Source: Pseudomonas taiwanensis DSM 21245 (GTDB lineage: Bacteria; Pseudomonadota; Gammaproteobacteria; Pseudomonadales; Pseudomonadaceae). Taken from it: DNA of 64,000 nt. Position numbers and translations under genes: made by a program. Where the stretch lies: the NCBI RefSeq assembly GCF_000425785.1, contig NZ_AUEC01000005.1:268584-332583 (forward strand), written 5' to 3'. Below are positions 39,488-47,900 of this stretch, piece after piece; positions within the stretch are counted from its first letter, which is position 1, and the number at the start of each line of letters is the position of its first letter. Below the pieces are notes generated by a model. The model did no database searches and was not told the origin of the DNA. It saw only the letters and a list, made by a program, of their open reading frames with translations.

Positions 39488-40432
39488 TTACTCCTCTGCA
39501 CCGGCAGCTGGTTGCATACTCGATTCCACACCCTTGGTAGTGGCCAGATCTTTGCTGCCTGCTTCTTCGTGGCTCGGACGACCGCGGTTCATGCCTTCGT
39601 ACTTGTCGACGATGATCTGGAACTGGTCAGGCGAGGCCTCGCTGTACAGCGCGACTGGGTTGTTTTCGCTTGGTTTGGCCAAGGCTTCGTATTCGGCCTT
39701 GTCCAGCTTCTTCGGCGACTGCTTGACCTCGGCGACCCACTTGTCGAAGTCTTCCTGGGAGGTTGCAGTGGCCTTGAATTTCATGCCGGTGAAGCCAGCG
39801 CCGCTGTAGTTGGCGCTGATACCGTCGAACTCGCCGTTTTCGTTGGCGATCAGGTGCAGCTTGGTGGTCATGCCGGCCATGGCGTAGATCTGGCCGCCCA
39901 GGCCCGGGATGAAGAACGAGTTCATCACGGCGTCGGAGGTGACGCGGAAGTTGACCGGGGTGTTAGCCGGGAAGACGATCTTGTTGACCGTGGCGATACC
40001 TTGCTCCGGGTAGATGAACAGCCATTTCCAGTCCAGCGCGACCACGTCGATCTGCACCGGCTTCACATCGGAATCCAGTGGACGGTACGGGTCCAGCTTG
40101 TGGGTGGAGTGGTAGGTGAACCAGCCCAGGGCGATGATGATCAGGATCGGGATGATCCACACCGCGGCCTCGATCTTGGTCGAGTGCGACCAGTCAGGGG
40201 TGTAGGTGGCGGCCTTGTTGGAAGCGCGGTACTTCCAGGCGAAAACCACGGTCATGATGATGACCGGAATCACCACCAGCAGCATCAGGCCGGTAGCGAT
40301 AAGGATGAGGTTCTTTTGCTCAATGCCGACCTGACCTTTCGGGTCGAGCAGGGTCCAGTTGCACCCACTGAGTAAAAGCATGCCTAAAAAGGGCAATATG
40401 CCAAACAGTCTGGGGTAACGCTTTTTACTCAT
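39488..40432 (-). CDS. cyoA: Cytochrome bo3 ubiquinol oxidase subunit II
   Basis: CyoA is the lipoprotein subunit II that contributes to quinol oxidation. The 314-residue protein has a lipobox (LLLSGC, Cys24), two membrane helices and a periplasmic cupredoxin domain lacking the CuA cysteines, as expected for a quinol rather than a cytochrome c oxidase. GAGG lies seven bases before ATG 40430-40432. It opens the cyoABCDE operon. Confidence 0.98.
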   Translation of the reverse strand: MSKKRYPRLFGILPFLGMLLLSGCNWTLLDPKGQVGIEQKNLILIATGLMLLVVIPVIIMTVVFAWKYRASNKAATYTPDWSHSTKIEAAVWIIPILIIIALGWFTYHSTHKLDPYRPLDSDVKPVQIDVVALDWKWLFIYPEQGIATVNKIVFPANTPVNFRVTSDAVMNSFFIPGLGGQIYAMAGMTTKLHLIANENGEFDGISANYSGAGFTGMKFKATATSQEDFDKWVAEVKQSPKKLDKAEYEALAKPSENNPVALYSEASPDQFQIIVDKYEGMNRGRPSHEEAGSKDLATTKGVESSMQPAAGAEE

Positions 40433-40695
40433 CTCACGACCTCTAGATCAGCTTGCTTCAATGCAATTTGTGTTTTGGTAGCCAACACTTCGTCCTGCCA
40501 AGTGCGGCATTTCGCGCCCGTACTCGCTCCTGCCCGGGGTCCGACTGCAGGAACCTTGGCGTCAAGCGGGTTAGCGGTGCTTATGGTTTCGTAGGCAACA
40601 GGCCTGTACTTCAGACCAAGTCCGTTTGGTGCGGGAAAACGCGGAGGGGGGTCCGCCCGGTATCGCCGTTGGGCGAAACTTGACGAAGTCAGCAA
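40429..40695 (-). CDS. Possible small leader ORF overlapping the cyoA start
   Basis: An 88-codon frame (TTG or later start) ends in a TGA that overlaps the cyoA ATG as ATGA, the arrangement of coupled genes. The product would be basic and Pro-rich with no membrane segment or motif that I recognise. No ribosome site precedes the TTG. It may instead be untranslated cyo leader. Confidence 0.25.
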   Translation of the reverse strand: MLTSSSFAQRRYRADPPPRFPAPNGLGLKYRPVAYETISTANPLDAKVPAVGPRAGASTGAKCRTWQDEVLATKTQIALKQADLEVVR

Positions 40696-40913
40696 AAAGG
40701 AGCGCTGCGGCTTCCTTCAATCCTGCGACTCGCAAGCAGTGCCGAACGGAAATTGGGGGCGATTGTAGATAGGTCGCTTACCCTTGACTATGACTTATTG
40801 AGCAACAGTCTTTTACAGAATCCGCAACAATGACCCTGAAAAAATCAACTTCGCGACAGTTTGTCGCACCCCGCTTGATAGCCCTGGAAGCCGCATTCTG
40901 CAAGGCTTTGAGA

Positions 40914-40927
40914 TTGACCTGGATCAA
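40914..40927. promoter_or_regulatory. ANR/FNR-type box upstream of cyoA
   Basis: TTGACCTGGATCAA matches the ANR consensus TTGAT-N4-ATCAA with one change. It lies in the dsbB-cyoA gap, which otherwise (40,433-40,992) holds a candidate -10 TACAAT at about 40,765 on the minus strand and no certain gene. ANR is known to affect terminal oxidase expression in Pseudomonas. Confidence 0.6.
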
Positions 40928-40992
40928 GCGGGAGGTGACTTTTCGCTCTTCTCACGCGGCGTAAAAGACCACGTGGAAATCGGGACTTTTGT

Positions 40993-41499
40993 CTAAGCCC
41001 CACGTCGGTTGCGGTAGATCCCCAGCGGTACCAGAACGGTGGTAAGGACGAATGCAACCAGCGCCCATTGCGCCAGCGACAAACCGAGGATCGGCGGGTA
41101 CGGCGTGCTACAGAAGCCGTCGACCTGAAACGCCAGCGGCCACAGCTTGGCCAACGGCAGGTCATCGACGATCGGCTGCAGGGTATCGATGCCGCAACTG
41201 ACCATCGGGTTGGCGAGTATATACACATGGTTGCCCGCCGCAACGATTCCGCCAATCGCGCTGAGCACCACCAATGCCTCGAAGAAGGTCAGGCTGCGAC
41301 GTCCCGGCATGGCTGCGGCGATGAACGCGAACACGGCAATCAACAGCAATGCGTAGCGCTGCAGGATGCACAACGGGCAAGGCGCCTCACCGAGCACCAC
41401 TTGCATGTAGAGCGCGCCGCCAATCAGGGAGAGGCAGATCACCCCCAGCAGCACCAGAAAGCGCCGTTCCCGATTAAGGCGCGATGTTTGTTCGTTCAT
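40993..41499 (-). CDS. dsbB: Disulphide bond formation protein DsbB
   Basis: DsbB reoxidises DsbA using quinones. The 168-residue protein has four membrane helices, the first cysteine pair CPLC (Cys41, Cys44) and a second pair in the periplasmic loop (MVSCGID and VDGFCSTP). ATG 41497-41499 has AAGGA upstream; the longer frame upstream has no signal or family support. It precedes the quinol oxidase genes on the same strand, which shares the quinone pool. Confidence 0.95.
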   Translation of the reverse strand: MNEQTSRLNRERRFLVLLGVICLSLIGGALYMQVVLGEAPCPLCILQRYALLLIAVFAFIAAAMPGRRSLTFFEALVVLSAIGGIVAAGNHVYILANPMVSCGIDTLQPIVDDLPLAKLWPLAFQVDGFCSTPYPPILGLSLAQWALVAFVLTTVLVPLGIYRNRRGA

Positions 41500-41728
41500 T
41501 GCCGATTCCTTCGATGGAGAGTGGCAGCGTGTGATTCGCCTGCCTTGCGCAAGTCTACACGCCGGTTTGACCTTTGAGCATGTCGAGGACGAGGCATGGC
41601 AGCGCTGCACTATCCAGAGATGGCTGAGACCTGTTGCTGCGGCGTCGGTTCAACGTCGGCCAGCAAAAAAGCTACCCAGGTGCCGCGCAGGGACAAGCCC
41701 CTCGACACCCGGGAGTGAAGGATACAGT

Positions 41729-41768
41729 GATTAAAGGAGGATTAAAGGTGAAAGATGGTCAATGCTGA
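41729..41768 (+). other. Orphan ribosome-binding site with six-codon mini-ORF
   Basis: AAAGGAGG (41733-41740) lies seven bases before GTG 41748, which opens a frame of six codons ending in TGA at 41768. The site sits inside a direct repeat of GATTAAAGG (41729-41737 and 41740-41748). No long gene follows on the plus strand, and the next gene on the other strand is hmp. Confidence 0.35.
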
Positions 41769-41798
41769 TTCATCATTCCTTCTATATAGGCAACCACC

Positions 41799-41845
41799 TG
41801 AGGGAGCGACTCTGCGTCGCGAGGCCGCTCCCACCGGGTCACCGT
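41799..41845. repeat. Intergenic palindromic repeat near hmp 3' end
   Basis: GGGAGCG (41806-41812) and CGCTCCC (41826-41832) form arms around CTGCGTCGCGAGGC. The sequence resembles P. putida group intergenic repeats. The remaining part of the 41,500-41,880 gap has no supported gene. Confidence 0.5.
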
Positions 41846-41880
41846 GGTACCTCTGTGATCAGGCCTGCAGGGTCAGCACA

Positions 41881-43059
41881 TCACTGCAGCGCGGCCGCCG
41901 GCCCGAAGAACTCGTAGCGGCTCTGCTGCTCCGGAACGCCCAGCCCCTTCAGGTAGCCTTTGACCGCCGCCATGAAGCCCTTGGGCCCGAGGAAGTAGGC
42001 ATCCACGTCACGCTCGACCGGCATCCATTCGGCCAGCAGATCCTCGCTCAGCAGGCCAACCGCATGGGCGTCGTTGCTGCCATCCGCTTCGGCATAGCAA
42101 TAGAAGTGCTGCAACTGAGGGTGACGTTCGGCCAACGCGCTGATCCAGTCGCGGAAGGCATGCACAGCGCCATTGCGCGCACAGTGAATGAAATGCACTG
42201 GACGCTTGGTCTCAAGCGCCGCCTCCAGCATCGCCAGGGTCGGGGTGATACCCACACCTCCACTGATCAATACCAAGGGCTTGTCGCTGGCGGTCAGCGT
42301 GAAGTCGCCCGATGGTGGGAACAGCTGCAGGGTATCGCCGACGACAAGCTGGTCGTGAAGGTAGTTGGATACCTTGCCACCGGCCTCGCGCTTGACGCTG
42401 ATCCGGTACTCCTTGCCGTCGCACAGCGCCGACAGCGAATAGTTGCGGCGCTGCTCGACCCCGTCGATGAACAGCTGCAGGCCAATGTATTGGCCCGGCT
42501 CGGCCTTGAGCACCGGCTTGCCATCCAGCGGAGCAAAGTAGAACGAAACGATTTCGCTGCTCTCTTGCGCGCGGCGGACCAGGCGGAACTCACGGGCGCC
42601 ACGCCATCCACCGGCGGCCTCTTCCTTCTGTTTGTACAAGTGCTCTTCCGCGCCGATCAGGATATCGGCCAGCTGGCCGTAGGCAGCGCCCCAGGCCGCG
42701 ATCACTTCGGGGGTGGCGATTTCCTTGCCCAACACTTCCTCGATGGCCCGCAGCAGGCAGCTGCCGACGATCGGGTAATGCTCCGGGAGAATCTGCAGGG
42801 CGACGTGCTTGTTGATGATCTGGCCAACCAGGCCGCCCAGCTGTTCAAGCTGGTCGATATGGCGGGCATACATCAGCACACCGTTGGCCAGCGCGCGAGG
42901 CTGGTCACCGCTGGCCTGGTGAGCCTGGTTGAACAGGGGACGCACTTCGGGGTATTCGCTGAGCATCATCTTGTAGAAATGAGTGGTCAGCGCTTCACCA
43001 CCGCTTTCGAGCAGCGGGACAGTGGCCTTGATGATTGCACGTTGTTCAGCATTGAGCAT
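41881..43059 (-). CDS. hmp: Flavohemoprotein nitric oxide dioxygenase Hmp
   Basis: Hmp oxidises nitric oxide to nitrate using O2 and NAD(P)H. The 392-residue protein has an N-terminal globin domain (about 1-140), an FAD-binding segment with RNYSLSALCDGKEYRISVKR and an NAD-binding domain with LISGGVGITPTLAML. ATG 43057-43059 follows TTAGGAG; a longer open frame upstream would cross the promoter region. It is divergent from norR. Confidence 0.97.
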   Translation of the reverse strand: MLNAEQRAIIKATVPLLESGGEALTTHFYKMMLSEYPEVRPLFNQAHQASGDQPRALANGVLMYARHIDQLEQLGGLVGQIINKHVALQILPEHYPIVGSCLLRAIEEVLGKEIATPEVIAAWGAAYGQLADILIGAEEHLYKQKEEAAGGWRGAREFRLVRRAQESSEIVSFYFAPLDGKPVLKAEPGQYIGLQLFIDGVEQRRNYSLSALCDGKEYRISVKREAGGKVSNYLHDQLVVGDTLQLFPPSGDFTLTASDKPLVLISGGVGITPTLAMLEAALETKRPVHFIHCARNGAVHAFRDWISALAERHPQLQHFYCYAEADGSNDAHAVGLLSEDLLAEWMPVERDVDAYFLGPKGFMAAVKGYLKGLGVPEQQSRYEFFGPAAALQ

Positions 43060-43106
43060 TGCGACGACTCCTAAGCCTGTGGCTTCGAATGGTTGCACTG
43101 GCTATT

Positions 43107-43122
43107 TCAGCATTCGTGCCAA
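43107..43122 (-). promoter_or_regulatory. Candidate sigma-54 promoter of hmp
   Basis: On the minus strand TGGCACG (GG at 43119-43120) provides an exact -24 element. At the -12 position the bases are CTGA rather than TTGC, an imperfect match. A start here would give a leader of about 35 bases before hmp. NorR-type regulators act with sigma-54, which fits. Confidence 0.4.
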
Positions 43123-43162
43123 CTCGAAAGGCCCATGAAATCAATGCCTTGACACCGATCAT

Positions 43163-43218
43163 GTCAAAACGACCCACCCCAGCGTATAGTCATTACGACC
43201 AATAGGAGTCAATATGAC
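43163..43218. promoter_or_regulatory. Three candidate NorR binding sites
   Basis: GTCAAAACGAC (43163-43173), GTCATTACGAC (43189-43199) and GTCAATATGAC (43208-43218) each fit GT-N7-AC and share GTCA-N4-GAC. The third overlaps the norR start codon. They lie 43-99 bases upstream of the candidate -24 element, the position expected for enhancer sites. A further palindrome, TTGACA-N7-TGTCAA, covers 43149-43167. Confidence 0.65.
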
Positions 43219-44764
43219 TGCAAAGCCTCTGCTCACCGCCCTCCTCCCGCTGGTCAGCGACCTGTCCCGCGACCTGCCCGACCAGGAGCGTTACCGCCGC
43301 CTGTTACAGGCCATGCGCGGCCTGCTGCCGTGTGACGCCGCCGCCCTGCTCCGCCTGGATGGAGAATGGCTGGTGCCACTGGCAGTGGACGGACTGTCGC
43401 CAGATACCCTTGGCCGGCGTTTCAAGGTCAGTGAGCATCCACGCTTCCAGATCCTGTTGAGCCGCCCCGAGCCTACGCGCTTCGCCAGCGACTCCGCGTT
43501 GCCCGACCCTTATGACGGCCTGGTGCATGCCCCGGACGCCAACCTTGAAGTCCATGACTGCATGGGCTGCCCGCTGATGGTCGATGAACGTCCCTGGGGC
43601 CTGGTCACCCTCGACGCGCTGACCCCCGGCCAGTTCCAAAGTCTTGAACTGGAAGCCCTGCAGGCCTTCGCCAGCCTGGCAGCGGCTACCGTGACCGTGG
43701 CCGAGCGCATCGAACACCTGGCCCTGCGCGCCGAGGATGAACACCACCGTGCCGAAATCTACCGTCAGGCCAGCGGCCAGCATCAGGAACTGATAGGCCA
43801 GAGCAAGGCACACAAACGCTTGGTGGAGGAGATCCGCCTGGTCGGCGGCAGCGACCTGACCGTGCTGATCACCGGTGAGACCGGGGTGGGCAAGGAGTTG
43901 GTGGCCCAGGCCCTGCACCAGGCCAGCAAACGCGCCGACCAGCCAATGATCAGCCTCAACTGCGCAGCCTTGCCAGACACCCTGGTGGAAAGCGAGCTGT
44001 TTGGCCATGTGCGCGGCGCCTTTACTGGCGCCCATGGCGAACGACGCGGCAAGTTCGAACTGGCCAACGGCGGCACGCTGTTCCTCGATGAAGTCGGCGA
44101 GCTGCCATTGACCGTGCAGGCCAAGCTACTTCGGGTGCTGCAAAGCGGTCAGTTGCAACGCTTGGGGTCGGACCGTGAACATCAGGTCGATGTGCGCCTG
44201 ATCGCCGCGACCAACCGCGACCTGGCCGCGGAAGTGCGCAACGGCAACTTCCGCGCCGACTTCTATCACCGCTTGAGCGTCTACCCCCTGCAGGTGCCAC
44301 CGCTGCGCCAGCGAGGCCGCGACGTGCTGTTGCTGGCCGGCTACTTCCTCGAACAGAACCGCTCACGCCTTGGCCTCAATAGTTTGCGCCTGTCCAGCGA
44401 CGCGCAGGCCGCACTGCTGGGTTACGACTGGCCTGGCAATGTCCGCGAACTGGAACACCTGATCGGCCGCTCGGCGCTCAAGGCACTGGGCCAACACGCC
44501 GACAGACCACGGATTCTGACCCTGGAAGCCCGCGACCTGGACCTGCGCGCGGTCGCGTCTTCCAATGAGGCTCAATCCGCCCTGCCACAGCAGGAAGCGC
44601 CCTTACCTGAAGGCGGCCTGCGTGACGCGGTGGACGCCTATCAACGCCAGGTGATTGAAGCCTGCCTCCAACGTCATGACCACAACTGGGCTGCCGCTTC
44701 CCGTGAACTGGGCCTGGACCGCGCCAACCTCAACCGACTGGCGCGCCGGCTAGGGCTTCGCTGA
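43214..44764 (+). CDS. norR: Nitric-oxide responsive sigma-54 activator NorR
   Basis: NorR senses nitric oxide through a GAF-domain iron and activates sigma-54 promoters. The 516-residue protein has a GAF domain (about 20-170) and an AAA+ domain with Walker A GETGVGKE, the sigma-54 loop GAFTGAH and Walker B GGTLFLDEVGEL. A Fis-type helix-turn-helix ends the protein (NWAAASRELGLDRANLNRLARRLG). AGGAG precedes the ATG. It is divergent from hmp, its expected target. Confidence 0.96.
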   Translation: MTAKPLLTALLPLVSDLSRDLPDQERYRRLLQAMRGLLPCDAAALLRLDGEWLVPLAVDGLSPDTLGRRFKVSEHPRFQILLSRPEPTRFASDSALPDPYDGLVHAPDANLEVHDCMGCPLMVDERPWGLVTLDALTPGQFQSLELEALQAFASLAAATVTVAERIEHLALRAEDEHHRAEIYRQASGQHQELIGQSKAHKRLVEEIRLVGGSDLTVLITGETGVGKELVAQALHQASKRADQPMISLNCAALPDTLVESELFGHVRGAFTGAHGERRGKFELANGGTLFLDEVGELPLTVQAKLLRVLQSGQLQRLGSDREHQVDVRLIAATNRDLAAEVRNGNFRADFYHRLSVYPLQVPPLRQRGRDVLLLAGYFLEQNRSRLGLNSLRLSSDAQAALLGYDWPGNVRELEHLIGRSALKALGQHADRPRILTLEARDLDLRAVASSNEAQSALPQQEAPLPEGGLRDAVDAYQRQVIEACLQRHDHNWAAASRELGLDRANLNRLARRLGLR

Positions 44765-44947
44765 GGCCCGTACACCAAAGCATTAGTCGGTAAAGCTATC
44801 TAGCCGATTGCCAGTTGGCTGCTTAACTGCATAAGGAATCGGTACCTCGGCCTTTGAGTGGCCAGTACTGTTGAAGGCATGCCGCGCCCGCTCGGCCCTG
44901 GGCCAATGGACGTCGACCATGTCGCCGTACAACTGCAGGGAGCACTC

Positions 44948-47900
44948 ATGGACAGTATTGTCGTTGCCGATAAGCAAACTTCAGTCGCTACCCAGAATGC
45001 CTGGGGCAATATCAGCCTGAAAAGCCCCGCGGTCGTGCAAATGCCGATTTCGCCCAACCAGGTGGCCACCGTCACCCAGCGCGGGCAGGACCTGATCGTT
45101 ACGCTCAAGTCCGGCGAAAAAATAACGATCGGTAATTTCTTCGCCGTCGACCAGGCGGGCGTTGCCAGCGACATGGTCTTCGTCGGCGAAGATGGCACCC
45201 TGTGGTACGCCAACTACGATGCCGAAGCGTTCACAGGCTTCACGTTCGAAGAGGTGAGTTCGCTCGACCAGGTGGTGGCGGGTATCGGCGTCGCCGGCAG
45301 TGCGACGCCAACCTGGGCGATCGCGGGCCTGAGTCTGCTGGGCGTCGGAGGCGCAGCCGCGGCAGTCGACAACGGGAGCAGTGGCGGCGGTGGCGGCGGA
45401 TCGGCACCGTCCGACACAACGCCTCCGGCTACCCCCATCGACCTGCTGGTTTCCCCGGATGGCCTGCGCCTGACCGGCCGGGGCGAAGCCGGCACAACGG
45501 TCAACGTCCGCGATGCGGCCGGTAATCTGATCGGCAGCGGCACAGTGGGGGCCGATGGACGCTTCGAAATCAGCCTCGACCCGCCGCAGATCAACAGCGA
45601 AAACCTTCAAGTCATCCTAACCGACGCCGCAGGCAACGCCTCCCCGGCAGGCACCGTCGTCGCGCCGGACGCGACCGCTCCGCTGGCGCCGACCAACCTG
45701 GCGATCGACGAACAAGGCACCACCCTCAGCGGCCGTGCCGAGCCGGGCGCCACGGTTCAGGTACGCGGCCCTGGCGGCACGCTGCTGGGCAGCGTCGTGG
45801 CAGGTGCCGACGGTCAGTTCAGCATCACCCTGCAACCCCCTCAAACCGACGGCCAGGCCCTGACTGTCACCGCCCAGGACGCTGCTGGCAATACCTCGCC
45901 CGCGGCAAGCATCACCGCGCCGGACGACGTCGGCACGCCCCCGGACACCACCCCGCCCGACGCCCCGTTCAACCTGGTGATCGCAGCGGGTGGCCAACAA
46001 CTGAGCGGTCGCGGTGAAGCGGGAACCAGGGTCGAGGTGCGCAATGCCGACGGCACCTTGATCGGCAGTGGTGTGGTGGGCAATGACGGCAATTTCACCA
46101 TTCCTCTCTCTCCAGCCCAGGCCAACGGTGAAGCACTGAACGTCGTGCTCATCGACAACGCCGGCAACACATCGTCGCCCAGCCCGATCACCGCACCGGA
46201 CACCACCCCACCCAGTCCTGCCACCAACCTGGCACTGAGCGCCGATGGGGTTACCCTCACCGGGCGCGGCGAAATCGGCACCACGGTACAGGTTCGCAAT
46301 GCCCAGGGCGTGCTGCTCGGTTCTGCCGTGGTTGGGCCTAATGGCCAGTTCACGGTGACTTTGACCCCTGCGCAGACCGACGGCCAGATACTGGACGTGA
46401 CGCTGCGCGATGCCACAGGCAACACGACGACCACCCCGCTCACCGCTCCGGACCTGGACGGCCCGGCACAACCCTCCGGGCTGGCACTCGATGTCGCCGG
46501 CACCCACCTCACCGGGCAAGGGCAACCCGGCTCGATCATCACCGTGCGCGCGGCCAATGGCACCGTGCTAGGCACTACCACGGTCGGCACCGACGGGCGC
46601 TTCGAGGTCACCCTCTCGACACCGCAGCGCAACGGTGAAAGCCTGACCGTGGACGCCACCGACAGCCTCGGCAACAGTGCCGGTGCCGTCAACTTCACCG
46701 CACCGGACACCTCACCTCCATTGCCGATCACCACCCCCAGCATCGACAGCACCGGTACAACCGTCACAGGCAGCGGGGAACCTGGGGCCACCGTGACCGT
46801 TCGCGCCCCCGATGGCAGCGTGCTCGGCACCGGCCAGGTCGCCAGCAATGGCAGCTTCACGGTCACCCTCAACACACCGCAGACCAACGGCCAGGCGCTC
46901 TCCGTCGAGCAGCGTGACCCTACCGGCAATGTGTCGACCTCGACCGACCTCACCGCTCCTGACAACCAGGCCCCCCCCCCACCGGCAGACCTGTCTTTGT
47001 CCGGCGATGGCAGCACCCTGTCCGGCACGGGCGAGCCTGGCGCGCAGGTCACGGTCAAAGATGGGTCTGGCGGGGTCTTGGGCACGGCAGTGGTACAGGC
47101 CGACGGCAGCTTCCAAGTCATCCTCGACCCGCCGCAGCTCAATGGCCAGACGTTGTCAGTGAGTCAGGCCGATGCCGCCGGCAACGGCTCGACAGACACC
47201 CCGTTCGTAGCCAACGACCTTGAAGCGCCCACGCCTGCCCAAAACCTGGCACTGGATGCCAGTGGTACCTTGCTCACCGGGCAAGGCGAGCCTGGCACCA
47301 CGGTGGTGGTGCGCAATGCCAACGGCCAAATACTGGGTAGTGACCAGGTCAATGCCAACGGCAGCTTCACCGTCACCCTCAGCCCGCCACAAACCAATGG
47401 TGAAACGGTGTCGGTGGTGCTGATCGACACCGCGAACCACAGCTCTCCGTCAGCCAGCTACACCGCCGACGACAGCAGTGCGCCAACGTCACCGACAGGG
47501 CTGCTGGTCGGCCCGGGCGGCACCTACCTGCAGGGCACTGGCGAGGTAGGTGCGACGGTGGAGGTGCGCAACGCTCAAAACGTGTTGCTGGGCAGCGTGG
47601 TGGTTCCGCCAGGCGGCGCCTTCACGGTTGCGCTTTCACCGGCACAGCTCGACGGGCAGTCACTCAACGTGACCTTGACCGACGGCAGTGGTAACACCTC
47701 CATGGCCACACCGGTCACCGCCCCCGACCTCACGCCACCGGCCGCCCCCAGCGACCTCGCAGTTGTCCTGAACGGCACGGCGCTCACGGGTAACGCCCCA
47801 GGTGCGACCTCGATCACGGTACTGGACCCCAACGGCAACCTCCTTGCCAGCGGGACAGTCCAGTCCGACGGCAGCTTCAGCGTGCCCCTGTCGACTGCAC

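Noticed and set aside
44790..44947. RpoS-type promoter before the adhesin gene
   Set aside because: CTATCT near 44,795 could be a -10 element but no -35 or further support was visible; lapF is RpoS-dependent in P. putida by my recollection, yet the sequence alone does not show it here.
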